A stretch of 23,951 nt of DNA, taken from positions 1 to 23,951 of the forward strand of contig JBBDJB010000027.1 in NCBI GenBank assembly GCA_040880125.1, given 5' to 3'. How positions within the stretch are numbered: the first letter of the stretch is position 1; each line of letters begins with the position of its first letter. A model generated the notes under the pieces. The model made no database searches. It saw only the letters and a program-made list of their open reading frames with translations, and was not told the origin of the DNA. The DNA comes from JBBDJB01 sp040880125. Its GTDB lineage: Bacteria > Planctomycetota > Planctomycetia > Pirellulales > JBBDJB01. A program made the position numbers and the translations under genes. Positions 1 through 8,017 of this stretch are shown here, in pieces.

Positions 1-72
<72 letters not shown>

Positions 73-459
73 TCAGGGGCCCACGGCCAGCGAATTAGCC
101 AGCGTGGGAACTCTCTATTCTAACGGTCAGCGCCGCCGCGTCGAGTGCAGATTCAAAAAAGTGACCGGCAGCGGCAGTGCTGCAAAGCGAAAGTCCTTCT
201 GCCCCACACATCGGACGGGCGATCACGACATGGTCCGCGCACAGCCATACGGCCGATTCTACAACCGATTGCGCATCCACCGGTTATGCAGATCGCTCTG
301 CCCCGCCCGCTGTCGGCCCGCCAAACAAAGCGGCGATGAGTGAATTCCGGCACTTCAGCAGGCAACAGCCACTGGGGCGACACTGCCATCGATCGTGGTA
401 CGATTGGAGGATGCCCTGCGAGGCGCGGCTTGGCGTTCGCCCGGGCCGTATCGTAAATC
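73..459. other. Non-coding stretch between tRNA and first gene
   Basis: This 387-bp stretch separates the minus-strand tRNA from the plus-strand gene at 460. Open frames in it have the composition of random GC-rich sequence and I recognise no protein in them. A direct repeat GCCAGCG-AATTA-GCCAGCG lies at 86-104, and CCACG/CGTGG arms (81-85, 103-107) could form a weak hairpin in the tRNA leader. No clear terminator is visible. Confidence 0.5.
117..144 (-). promoter_or_regulatory. Possible tRNA promoter
   Basis: On the minus strand a -10-like TAGAAT (122 to 117) is preceded, after a 16-nt spacer, by TCGACG (144 to 139), a weak -35 match. The -10 box lies about 45 nt before the tRNA 5' end. The -35 box is poor, so this is tentative. 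Confidence 0.25.
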
Positions 460-2082
460 GTGCGGAGCAGTAGCGTGGCGCCATTCCCCCCGCGGCGACC
501 GGAATACCCGGATATCGTCCCGACCCAGGCGGTCGAGGCGATTCCGCGCGCCGGCAGTCCGGGCGGAACGAGCGGCCCACCCGACGACGCCGCGGCCGGA
601 TCGTTTCCGCCGATCAGGCTCTCGGACGGTCGCCCCGCGCCGGCCCCGGATCGCAAGCAAAAGCCGACCGATCAGGAAGGTTCGGATGCCGTCCAGGAAA
701 TGGTCCGCGCCGCACCGCCCTGGCTGGTCAGCGGCATCGTGCACATGGTGCTCTTGATCGTGTTGGGCCTGATCGCCCTGAAGACCGAGGTAGTGCCGAA
801 TCTCTTGCTCGAAGCGACCACCGCCAAGCGGCCGGGCGTCGATCCGCGGCTGGATGGCATCGACGTGTCGGCCATCGACGCCGTGGAAGAAGACCAGGCG
901 AGCCTGGCCAGCGAACAGTTGCCGGTGGTGGAAGACCCTGGCATGTCGCTGCTGCCGGAGCTGGCCGTTCCCTGGGAGCCGACCGTGCCGTCAGACGCGC
1001 TGGCGCGAAAGAGTTTGCAGCTAAGCGGCCGCGAGCGAGGTCGCAAGGCGGCGCTGCTGGCGGCCTACGGCGGTACGGCGGCGACCGAATCGGCCGTCGC
1101 CGACGCCCTAGCGTGGCTCGCCCGGAATCAGCGGCGGGACGGAAGCTGGAGTCTTTCCGGGCCGTACGCCAGCGGCGCGACCAATGAGAACCCGGTGGCC
1201 GCCACCGCGATGGCGCTGCTCGCATTTCAGGGCGCCGGCTTCACGCACATCGGTCCGGAAGACCACGAGTACCAGCAAGTCGCCGCACGCGGTTCCCGTG
1301 CGATGCTGAAGTTTCAGCAAGAGTCCGGAGCATTCTTCCAGGACGGCATTCCGGCAATGCACCGCCTGTACACGCATGCCCAGTGCACGATCGCGCTGTG
1401 CGAACTGTACGGCATGACGCGAGATGAGGCGCTCCGCGAGCCGGCCCAACTCGCGGTGGACTACTGCGTGCGCTCGCAGGACGAGCTGGGCGGCTGGAGA
1501 TACTATCCCCGCAGCGGAAGCGATACCTCCGTGACCGGCTGGTTCGTCATGGCCCTGGCCAGTGCCCAAATGGCGTACCTGGACGTGCCGCAAGAGACGC
1601 TTCGCAAGATCGATAGTTACCTCGACCAGGCGGCGACCGATCAGGGACGGCAGTATCTCTACATGCCGGGCAACGTACGCGGCGGCCTGGCGATGAACGC
1701 CGAAGGACTGCTCTGCCGGCAGTATCTCGGCTGGAAGCGCGACGATCCGCGGCTGGTCGAGGGCGTGCAACTGCTGCTGGACAACCCGATGAACTGGGAG
1801 GACCGCGACGTCTACTACTGGTACTACGCCACGCAGGTGTGCCATCACATGGAAGGGCCGATGTGGCGGCAGTGGAACGACCTGATGCGGGAACTGCTGC
1901 CGGCCAAGCAGGTGAAGGACGGCGTCGAACGAGGAAGCTGGCACCCCCAGGGGGACGCCTGGGGCGATACCGCGGGCCGGCTGTACGTCACCTGCCTGTC
2001 GGTCTACATGCTCGAGGTGTATTACCGGCACCTGCCGCTGTATCAGCACGCGCTGTTTGCGGGCGAGGGCGTGAGAGAGTAG
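460..2082 (+). CDS. Membrane-anchored prenyltransferase/squalene-cyclase repeat protein
   Basis: This 540-residue protein has a proline-rich N-terminus (about 1-80), one transmembrane helix (about 88-107, core IVHMVLLIVLGLIAL), a low-complexity acidic linker, and then repeats of the alpha/alpha-toroid type. Repeat hallmarks include AWLARNQRRDGSW, ALLAFQGAGF and a GGWRYYPRSGSDTSVTGWF segment, each pairing Gln/Trp or Gly-Trp with a following helix. I see no DxDD motif of squalene-hopene cyclases and no prenyltransferase zinc site, so the domain probably has the fold without cyclase activity. Planctomycetes carry many such proteins of unknown function. The start used is GTG at 460; GTG at 475 is also possible and would lose only five residues. 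The domain should sit on the far side of the inner membrane. Function is not known. Confidence 0.85.
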   Translation: MRSSSVAPFPPRRPEYPDIVPTQAVEAIPRAGSPGGTSGPPDDAAAGSFPPIRLSDGRPAPAPDRKQKPTDQEGSDAVQEMVRAAPPWLVSGIVHMVLLIVLGLIALKTEVVPNLLLEATTAKRPGVDPRLDGIDVSAIDAVEEDQASLASEQLPVVEDPGMSLLPELAVPWEPTVPSDALARKSLQLSGRERGRKAALLAAYGGTAATESAVADALAWLARNQRRDGSWSLSGPYASGATNENPVAATAMALLAFQGAGFTHIGPEDHEYQQVAARGSRAMLKFQQESGAFFQDGIPAMHRLYTHAQCTIALCELYGMTRDEALREPAQLAVDYCVRSQDELGGWRYYPRSGSDTSVTGWFVMALASAQMAYLDVPQETLRKIDSYLDQAATDQGRQYLYMPGNVRGGLAMNAEGLLCRQYLGWKRDDPRLVEGVQLLLDNPMNWEDRDVYYWYYATQVCHHMEGPMWRQWNDLMRELLPAKQVKDGVERGSWHPQGDAWGDTAGRLYVTCLSVYMLEVYYRHLPLYQHALFAGEGVRE

Positions 2083-2099
2083 AAGGGTGAATCGTTGCA

Positions 2100-2159
2100 C
2101 GCAGCGCGAAGGCTGCGCTACCCCTCGACTCAATACCGTGACTCACCCTCCTTGGGTGA
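2100..2159. repeat. Two small hairpins between genes
   Basis: CGCAGC (2100-2105) pairs with GCTGCG (2112-2117) around a GCGAAG loop. TCACCC (2143-2148) pairs with GGGTGA (2154-2159) around TCCTT. Neither is followed by a T tract, so intrinsic termination is unlikely. They may be remnants of dispersed intergenic repeats. Confidence 0.45.
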
Positions 2160-2195
2160 CAGACACCACAGCTCGACACGCGGGAGACCACCTTG

Positions 2196-2966
2196 ATGGC
2201 ACGTGTATCCTTCGACTTATCCGGACGTTCGGCCCTGATCACGGGCGGCGGCCGCGGGATCGGCCGCGCGGTGGCTCGTGAACTGGCCAAGGCCGGTGCG
2301 GACGTCGTGGTTTCGGCTCGCAGCGAAGATCAGCTTCGAGCGACCGTCGATGAGATCCGCAGCGTCACCGACAGGCAAGCCGAGTACATTGTCGCCGACA
2401 TGACGGACCGTTCGCAGGCTCGGCCGATGGTGGAAAAGGCGACGCAGAAACTCGGCAAAATCGACATCCTCTTCAACAACGCCGGTTCGAACGTGCCGCA
2501 GCCGGTCGAAGAGATTACCGACAAGGTCTGGGATCAGTTGATTGAGTTGAACTTTTCGAGCTGCATGGCGCTCACGCGGGCCGTCGTCCCGCAGATGAAA
2601 GACCGCGGCTGGGGACGCGTCATCTACACCGCGTCGATCATGGCGGTCACCGCCAATCCGCAGCGCAGCGCCTACTGCGGAACCAAAGCCGCCCTGGTCG
2701 GGATGGCGCACAGCCAGGCACTGGAGCTGGGACCGCACGGCATCACGGTGAACTGCATTTCGCCCGGTCCAGTCGCCACGGAACTGCCGATGAGCCTGTT
2801 GAGCAAAGAGCAGCAAGACACGTTTGCGGGTCGCACCGCCCTGGGCCGCTGGGGCGAGCCCGATGAGATGGCCGGCCCGGTGATTTTCCTGGCCAGCGAC
2901 GCCGGCAGCTACGTCACCGGCGCGAACCTGGTCGTCGACGGCGGCTGCACGATCAAGACCTTTTAG
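2196..2966 (+). CDS. Short-chain dehydrogenase/reductase, FabG-like
   Basis: This 256-residue classical SDR is an NAD(P)-dependent oxidoreductase of the 3-oxoacyl-ACP reductase/gluconate dehydrogenase type. The cofactor motif TGGGRGIG lies at residues 16-23, NNAG follows strand 4, and the catalytic set is Ser147, Tyr160 and Lys164 in the SAYCGTK segment. ISPGPVATELP is the usual loop after strand 6, and the C-terminus VTGANLVVDGG is typical of the family. ATG at 2196 is chosen over the adjacent TTG at 2193; a GGGAG lies 9-14 nt upstream. The substrate cannot be read from sequence. The preceding gene ends 113 bp upstream with hairpins between, so co-transcription is uncertain. Confidence 0.93.
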   Translation: MARVSFDLSGRSALITGGGRGIGRAVARELAKAGADVVVSARSEDQLRATVDEIRSVTDRQAEYIVADMTDRSQARPMVEKATQKLGKIDILFNNAGSNVPQPVEEITDKVWDQLIELNFSSCMALTRAVVPQMKDRGWGRVIYTASIMAVTANPQRSAYCGTKAALVGMAHSQALELGPHGITVNCISPGPVATELPMSLLSKEQQDTFAGRTALGRWGEPDEMAGPVIFLASDAGSYVTGANLVVDGGCTIKTF

Positions 2967-2987
2967 CCGTTACCATCCGGGGGCAGT

Positions 2988-3011
2988 CTGGATTTTCACG
3001 AATTCAGCTAC
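2988..3011. repeat. Dispersed GAATTCAGCTA hairpin (copy 1)
   Basis: CTGGATTT (2988-2995) pairs with GAATTCAG (3000-3007) across a TCAC loop, with two G-T wobbles. The 16-mer TCACGAATTCAGCTAC here (2996-3011) recurs exactly at 11563-11578. It lies between the ends of the convergent SDR and miaE-like genes and has no T tract. Confidence 0.7.
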
Positions 3012-3032
3012 GCCTACAGCTTTGGCCGCCTG

Positions 3033-3608
3033 CTAACTGTGCATTCGCGGCTCGGCGTCACCCTCGGCGATGATGGCGGCCTCGGCCGTGGCGAGCTCGT
3101 CGAGCCGCGTCTCGACCGCCGCCGTTTCGCCAAACTGCTTGGCCAGCGAGACGTATGTTGCGTGGTGGCGCGCCTCGGACTCGAACAGCCGGTCGTAGAA
3201 CGACGCCAGCTCTCGGTCGGCCAGCGTTTCCCGCAACAGGCCGAAGCGCTCGCACGACCGGGCTTCGATCAAGCCCGCCACCAGTAGCCGGTCGACGGCG
3301 CGCTGCGGCTCCTGCTTGGAAACCAGTTCGCTCAGCCGACGTCCGTATTGGCTGGGCTTGAGGCGGCGAAAGCGGATGCTTCGCGTTTCGAGCACCGCGA
3401 TCACCTGGTGGAAATGCTCGAGCTCCTCGTTGACGATCTCGGTCATCGCCCGGCACAGCGGGACGTTCTCGACGTAGTGAAAGATCAGGTTCATGGCGGT
3501 GCCGGCCGCCTTCTTCTCGCAATGGGCGTGATCGATCAGCAACAGATCGAGATTCGGCTCGACCTGCTCCAGCCACCGCTCGGACGTGGCCGACTTGAGA
3601 TGCAGCAT
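3033..3608 (-). CDS. miaE: MiaE-like tRNA hydroxylase
   Basis: This 191-residue protein resembles MiaE, the non-haem di-iron monooxygenase that hydroxylates the isopentenyl group of ms2i6A at tRNA position 37. Its ferritin-like helices carry the expected iron ligands: a Glu in DHAHCEKKAAG (about 27-36), an ExxH in EELEHF (61-66), a later Glu in the region EARSCERF, and a second ExxH in ESEARHHATY. Length matches the family (about 190-200). Translation starts at ATG 3608, only 6 nt after the stop of the SDR gene upstream, so the two probably form an operon. No clear Shine-Dalgarno sequence precedes it, consistent with coupling to the upstream gene. The enzyme needs oxygen, which suggests an aerobic host. 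Confidence 0.9.
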   Translation of the reverse strand: MLHLKSATSERWLEQVEPNLDLLLIDHAHCEKKAAGTAMNLIFHYVENVPLCRAMTEIVNEELEHFHQVIAVLETRSIRFRRLKPSQYGRRLSELVSKQEPQRAVDRLLVAGLIEARSCERFGLLRETLADRELASFYDRLFESEARHHATYVSLAKQFGETAAVETRLDELATAEAAIIAEGDAEPRMHS

Positions 3609-3614
3609 GGGGTG

Positions 3615-4487
3615 TCAATTCGAAGGGGCCGACGACCGCGCCGGAGCGGCGACCGCCGGCGGTTCGTTCTCTGCTTCCGCCGCCATCCGCCGTAGGTAGC
3701 CGCGGCTGACGACGTGCAGAAAGACCCGCGGAAACCAGCGCTTGATGCGCCAGTACCAGCGCCCCTTGCGGCCCAGCACGACGTAGAACTTCCGCCGGTC
3801 CATTGCCTTGAGCGCCGCGGCGGCCACGTCGTCGGCCGTAAACCTCGCCGACTGCATATATCCGGCGGCGACGCGCCGGTGCGAGTCCGTCTCGAAGCGG
3901 CCGTTCTCCAGCAGGTTCGTCGGAAAGAAGACCGGGCAGACCACCGTCACGCCCACGCCGTGCGGCCGCAGCTCCGCGAACAGCGTCTCGGATAGCGAGA
4001 GCATGCCGGACTTGGCCACGTTGTAAGCGGCCATGGCCGGGGCGGAGGCGAACGCGGCGAACGAGGCGATGTTGATCACGTGCGGCCGGTGCGGGTTCTC
4101 CTTGAGCCAATCGACCATCGCATGGCAGCCGTAGATGCCGCCGAATAGATTCACGTCGAGCAGCCACCGCCAGTCTTCCACGGCGAAGCGCCCCATCTCG
4201 CCGGAGCCGGCCACGCCCGCGTTGTTCACGAGCAAATCGAGATGATCCCACTCGCCGCGCAGTGTCTCGCGCAGGCTGATCCACTGGTCGATATCGGTTA
4301 CGTCGGCGGGCGTAACGATCACTTCCCCGCCGGCGGCTTGCACCAACTGGCCAGTGGCTTCGGCGGCATCGCGGTCGATATCGAGCAGCGCCACGCACCA
4401 GCCCCGATTGCCCAGTGCGCAGGCCAGCGCGCGGCCCAGTCCGCTGCCGGCGCCGGAGACGATGGCATTGCGTCGCCTTGCGTTCAT
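3615..4487 (-). CDS. SDR family oxidoreductase with C-terminal extension
   Basis: This 290-residue SDR has the cofactor motif SGAGSGLG (11-18), an acidic residue in LLDIDRD that suggests NAD preference, NNAG, and the active-site pair Tyr155/Lys159 in AAYNVAKSG. After the core there is a basic, Trp-rich segment (GRKGRWYWRIKRWFPRVF) and an Ala/Pro-rich tail. This resembles membrane-associating C-termini of the SDRs acting on lipophilic substrates, but that is inference. The frame is open further upstream to 4562. ATG 4487 is preferred because the glycine motif then begins about 11 residues in, as is normal. The gene directly precedes the miaE-like gene. Confidence 0.9.
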   Translation of the reverse strand: MNARRRNAIVSGAGSGLGRALACALGNRGWCVALLDIDRDAAEATGQLVQAAGGEVIVTPADVTDIDQWISLRETLRGEWDHLDLLVNNAGVAGSGEMGRFAVEDWRWLLDVNLFGGIYGCHAMVDWLKENPHRPHVINIASFAAFASAPAMAAYNVAKSGMLSLSETLFAELRPHGVGVTVVCPVFFPTNLLENGRFETDSHRRVAAGYMQSARFTADDVAAAALKAMDRRKFYVVLGRKGRWYWRIKRWFPRVFLHVVSRGYLRRMAAEAENEPPAVAAPARSSAPSN

Positions 4488-4669
4488 GCCAACCACGCGT
4501 AGAAAAAGGACGGTGATCTTCCCAGGGGGCCTATCGTAGTTTGCGCCGGCGGCGGCTTGCAAGTAGCGGGCCGTGCAAGTTGGAGGTTCGACCGAACTCG
4601 ATCGTTCTGCCAGTTACTCATAAGGCCATCACCACACCTCGGCAACGTCTCCCGCAATTCGCGCATCCC

Positions 4670-5932
4670 TCAGGCCGAACCTTCGACGAGCGGCGAATTA
4701 CCGCTTCCTACGACTCCAGCGGCGCTCGACGCTGGCGTCCTGGAAACCGGAGAGTCTGCCACGCGCTTCAGCACGCCCGCCATTCGATTCAGCTCCACAT
4801 CGGGCATGGCCGCGTAGAAAGGTATGTAAACGAGATGAGCCAAAAGATCGCGGGTGACGACTGGATCGCAATCCGCCGAATCCGCTGCCGAAGCGACCAC
4901 ACCCATACTGTGTCCCTGCGTTGCGTCGTACCCCTCTTGGCGCAAGGCGGCAATCACTGCGTCAGGGTTGTCGACGAGGATCGGAAAAACCCAAAACGTG
5001 TGTGGCTCGACCGCCGCCGCCGGGCACGCAATCCCCGGCGCTAGCCACTCGGCCAGTTTCCGGCCCCGGCCTGCGCGACGTGCCGCGTCGATCGCATCGT
5101 ATCGTGACAGCCGGCGGGACATCATCCGCAGCAACGGCGCGGACGGGCGCCTGCGAAGTTGCCGAATCAGCTCCGAGCCGGAATAACCGCGGGCAGTTCC
5201 ATTGATTGCACGATCGTAATCGATGCCGCCCACGCGCAAGCAAACCAATACCGTGCGAAACATGATTCGCGGCGAGATCGCCTTCAGCAAGGCGCACTTG
5301 AGGAGTCGCCGGAGATACGATCGGTGCGATTGGATGGGGTAGCCGGCAGCAAGCTGGCGCATTCGCCCGAGAAGCTGGCGGTCCCGCACGAACAACAAAC
5401 CGCCGCCCAAGGCCGAGCCTGCCTTGATTTGGCCGAAGCTGAACATGCTGACATCAGCCTCGGGATGCCCGTGGTAACCCGGGCCATGATAGGCTTGCGC
5501 GCAGTCCTCGATGACCTTCACATCGTGAGCATGGGCCCACCGGATCAAAGCATCGAGCGGAGCCCGACTTCCAAACAGATGTGCGACGACGATCGCACGA
5601 ACCCGAGGCGACATCGCATGCTGTACGGATTCCACTCGTGGCGACATGGTTGCGGGGTCCAGGTCCACCGGTACCGGCTCGAGACCGTGGTGCTGAACGA
5701 TGCGCGCCATGTCCGGAACGGTTAGCGCCGAAAACAGAACGCGGCTTTCACGTGGCAAGTCCCACGCGCTCCACAACAGGTCGAAGCCACTGCGGACCGA
5801 AGTGCACGCGATCACGTTCTCCGCGGCAGACCACGGCGGTCGCCGTTGGGAATCGCCACCGGGCCATCCGCACCAAATCAGCCCCCACAGCAAGTCGGAC
5901 CAACCGATGTCCAGCCGCTTCCGCAACCACAT
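4670..5932 (-). CDS. DegT/DnrJ/EryC1/StrS-family PLP aminotransferase
   Basis: This 420-residue protein is a type I-fold PLP aminotransferase of the sugar/antibiotic group. The motif IEDCAQAYHG (Asp143, Gln146) binds the cofactor ring, and SFGQIKAGSALGGGLLF contains the probable Schiff-base Lys170. The family makes amino-sugars for glycans or secondary metabolites. No other sugar-nucleotide gene is adjacent, so the substrate is unknown. ATG 5932 is the only good start: the same frame is open upstream to a stop at 6026-6028 but contains no ATG, GTG or TTG. That upstream stretch is filled by 21-bp repeats, which would keep this reading frame. The C-terminus is Ala/Ser-rich and poorly conserved in appearance. 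Confidence 0.88.
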   Translation of the reverse strand: MWLRKRLDIGWSDLLWGLIWCGWPGGDSQRRPPWSAAENVIACTSVRSGFDLLWSAWDLPRESRVLFSALTVPDMARIVQHHGLEPVPVDLDPATMSPRVESVQHAMSPRVRAIVVAHLFGSRAPLDALIRWAHAHDVKVIEDCAQAYHGPGYHGHPEADVSMFSFGQIKAGSALGGGLLFVRDRQLLGRMRQLAAGYPIQSHRSYLRRLLKCALLKAISPRIMFRTVLVCLRVGGIDYDRAINGTARGYSGSELIRQLRRRPSAPLLRMMSRRLSRYDAIDAARRAGRGRKLAEWLAPGIACPAAAVEPHTFWVFPILVDNPDAVIAALRQEGYDATQGHSMGVVASAADSADCDPVVTRDLLAHLVYIPFYAAMPDVELNRMAGVLKRVADSPVSRTPASSAAGVVGSGNSPLVEGSA

Positions 5933-5939
5933 CGTTTTC

Positions 5940-6014
5940 GCCCTCGCAGTGTGGAAGATGGCCCTCGCAGTGTGGAAGATGGCCCTCGCAGTGTGGAAGA
6001 TGGCCCTCGCAGTG
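5940..6014. repeat. 21-bp direct tandem repeat, 3.6 copies
   Basis: Three identical 21-bp units (5940-5960, 5961-5981, 5982-6002) and a 12-bp partial unit (6003-6014) run head to tail. Each unit starts GCCCTCGCAGTG and ends TGGAAGATG. The array begins 7 bp upstream of the aminotransferase ATG. The wider gap 5933-6255 otherwise holds only the LRR-gene promoter. The perfect identity suggests recent slippage or selection as a binding array. Confidence 0.95.
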
Positions 6015-6168
6015 CGACGAAAGCTTCAACCCAGCCAAGAGGTGTCCCGCTTCCATAGGTTGTCACTGCTGAAAATACCCCGCTCGATTCCAGCAGCTTG
6101 AATGATTCTACCGCCGACTGCGACGAAAAGTTTCGAGGTCGGCGCACAGCGGCGCCGACCGGCGCGAA

Positions 6169-6198
6169 TTGACGCCCCTTGCAGCGAAACGCGATAAT
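6169..6198 (+). promoter_or_regulatory. Sigma70-like promoter of the LRR gene
   Basis: TTGACG (6169-6174) and GATAAT (6193-6198) are separated by 18 nt; each matches the consensus at five of six positions. Transcription would begin near 6205, about 50 nt before ATG 6256. This rules against the longer frame that would start at 6169 inside the -35 box. Confidence 0.65.
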
Positions 6199-6255
6199 GT
6201 AGTATCGCTCGCTTTCGCCACGTTTCCCGTTCGCTCTACAACATCCTGCGGCATC

Positions 6256-7554
6256 ATGCAGTTGCGATTTGCATTCCTGGCCACGACGTTGCTGGTCTCA
6301 AGCTTAGCTTGGGCCCAAACGGAGCCTGCCGGCGACGGGGTTGCCGGCGATGGGGCTGCCGACCGAGAGGCCATCGCCCGCTGGGTGCGCGAGTTGGACG
6401 CTCCGAGTTTTGAAGCGCGCGAGAAGGCCACGAGAGAGCTGATCGCCGCAGGCATGGACGCCATCGAGCCGGTGGCCGAGGCCGCCGGCGACTCCGGCCT
6501 GGAGATGACCCGGCGGGCGCTGCATGTCCTGGAGGAACTGGCGCAAGATGCCGGCCCCGAGATCGAAAGCGCCGCACTGGCCGCGCTGCGGCGGTTGAGC
6601 GACAGCCCCGATGACGTCGTCGCCCGGCGCGCCGAGTCGGCGCTGCGCTCGTACCAGGCGCGGAAGCGGCAGCATGCGATTCTGCACATCCAGCGGCTGG
6701 GGGGCGTCGTGCAGGACGTCTCCAATCAACGTGGCGAGCACTTCTTCGTCCGCCTTCGCGAGACCTGGAAGGGCAGCAACGCGGGCCTGAAGCACCTGCA
6801 GGATCTCGACGGCATTCAATCGCTGTCGGTGATGCGGTCGTCGATTTCGGACGAAGCGCTCGTGCACATCGCCGGGCTCGAGTCGCTTGAAAAGCTTTAC
6901 CTGGGCAACTCGCAGATCACCGGCCCGGGGCTGGTCCACTTGAAAGAGCTGTCCAAGCTCAACTATCTCTCACTGCAGGGTTTGCCGATCGGGGACGAGA
7001 CGCTCGCCCAAGTGACCGGGCTGAAGCAACTTGAAACGCTGGGCCTCGACGGCACCGACGTCACCGATCAAGGTCTGGCACACGTGAAAGCACTACCGGC
7101 ACTGAAAGTGCTGTGGCTCGACAACACGAGCGTCAGCGACGCAGGGCTCGCTCATTTGAAGGACATGACGGCGCTGGAGAAGATTCACCTGGACGGCACG
7201 CGCGTGCGGGGCCCGGGCTTGGTGCACCTCGTGGAGTTGTCGAACCTGGACCTGCTTTCGCTGAAGAATCTCCGGCTGGAGGACGCCTCGCTGGAGCCGC
7301 TGACGAAGCTCACCGCGCTGGAGGATCTGCATCTGGACAATACGAAGGTCGGCGACGAGGCGCTCGCGCACGTGGCCAAGCTGGAAAACCTGCAGAACCT
7401 GTGGATGAACAACACCGGCGTGACGGATGACGGCCTGACCCACCTTGCTGGCCTGAAAAACCTCCGCATGCTCTACGTGCGGGGCACGCGCGTGAGCCAG
7501 GAGGCGGTCACCGCGATGTCCGAGAAGCTACCGAACCTTCGTGTCGCCCGGTAG
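6256..7554 (+). CDS. Secreted leucine-rich-repeat protein
   Basis: This 432-residue protein begins with a clear signal peptide (1-20, ending SLAWA before QTEP; SPase I-type AWA site). A helical region of about 100 residues follows with HEAT/armadillo character (REKATRELIAAGMDAIEPVAE). About ten leucine-rich repeats of roughly 24 residues then follow, with the pattern LxxLxLDxTxVTDxGLxHL, the type common in planctomycete secreted proteins and probably used for protein binding. No catalytic motif or C-terminal membrane segment is visible, so it should be free in the periplasm or outside the cell. ATG 6256 is chosen because it gives the signal peptide and lies downstream of the promoter. Binding partner unknown. 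Confidence 0.88.
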   Translation: MQLRFAFLATTLLVSSLAWAQTEPAGDGVAGDGAADREAIARWVRELDAPSFEAREKATRELIAAGMDAIEPVAEAAGDSGLEMTRRALHVLEELAQDAGPEIESAALAALRRLSDSPDDVVARRAESALRSYQARKRQHAILHIQRLGGVVQDVSNQRGEHFFVRLRETWKGSNAGLKHLQDLDGIQSLSVMRSSISDEALVHIAGLESLEKLYLGNSQITGPGLVHLKELSKLNYLSLQGLPIGDETLAQVTGLKQLETLGLDGTDVTDQGLAHVKALPALKVLWLDNTSVSDAGLAHLKDMTALEKIHLDGTRVRGPGLVHLVELSNLDLLSLKNLRLEDASLEPLTKLTALEDLHLDNTKVGDEALAHVAKLENLQNLWMNNTGVTDDGLTHLAGLKNLRMLYVRGTRVSQEAVTAMSEKLPNLRVAR

Positions 7555-7578
7555 TCGAACAGCGCACAGTCGCACGAG

Positions 7579-7901
7579 CGAAAAAGGGGACTGGCTCGAT
7601 GCGTGCAAACGGGCGCCCTTACAAGGAAACGGCGCGTGCATCGTGCCCGTCCCGAATGGCACGGGAACTTTCGTAAAGCCTTTGTTTTCAACGACGAAGC
7701 AATGCTACTGCTGCACCGCTATTATCATGCGAGTAATTCGTTCGGCGCCGCAAAACGGCTCATTCAGCGGCGCGGGTAGCGAAGTACAATTCAGCACCAA
7801 TCTCCAAACAAATGCAGCAGTGCTGCGACAGCATAACCAACTGATTGTATGGTAACGGATTAGAAAAGTTCCCGTGCCATTCGTGTCTGTCCCCTTTTTC
7901 G
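7579..7901. repeat. REP-like composite palindrome with nested inverted repeats
   Basis: Outer arms CGAAAAAGGGGAC (7579-7591) and GTCCCCTTTTTCG (7889-7901) are perfect complements. Inside them an 18-bp perfect inverted repeat, GAATGGCACGGGAACTTT, lies at 7654-7671 and 7865-7882. A third, imperfect pairing joins 7586-7606 with about 7634-7653 (GGGACTGGCTCGATGC against GCATCGTGCCCGTCCC). The interior (7690-7860) has no recognisable gene. Together with the next element it fills the whole 463-bp gap between the LRR and ABC genes. Confidence 0.85.
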
Positions 7902-7936
7902 ACCAGTGGCGATGTAACGTCCACTAGCGGCGCGCC

Positions 7937-8017
7937 GGAAATGGGACAGGCACGATATCGTAGTTCGATATACTCGCTGGTTGCCGCTCAACGCGATATC
8001 GTGCCTGTCCCATTTCC
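7937..8017. repeat. Perfect 24-bp inverted repeat, GGAAATGGGACAGGCAC type
   Basis: The 24-bp arm at 7937-7960 starts GGAAATGGGACAGGCACG and is perfectly complementary to 7994-8017, with a 33-nt loop. It ends at the base before the ABC gene stop codon (8018-8020) and lies between convergent genes. It could block read-through in both directions, although no T tract follows. The same core recurs at 15322-15405. Confidence 0.92.

Noticed and set aside
1108..2133. Long minus-strand open frame opposite the toroid-repeat gene
   Set aside because: It mirrors a clear plus-strand coding region in GC-rich DNA and its translation shows no family features.
3058..4398. 446-codon minus-strand frame overlapping the miaE-like and SDR genes
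   Set aside because: The Arg/Gly/Ala-rich product is a frame-shifted reading of the two real genes on the same strand.
5940..6014. CRISPR-like array
   Set aside because: The units are directly contiguous without spacers and no cas gene is present.
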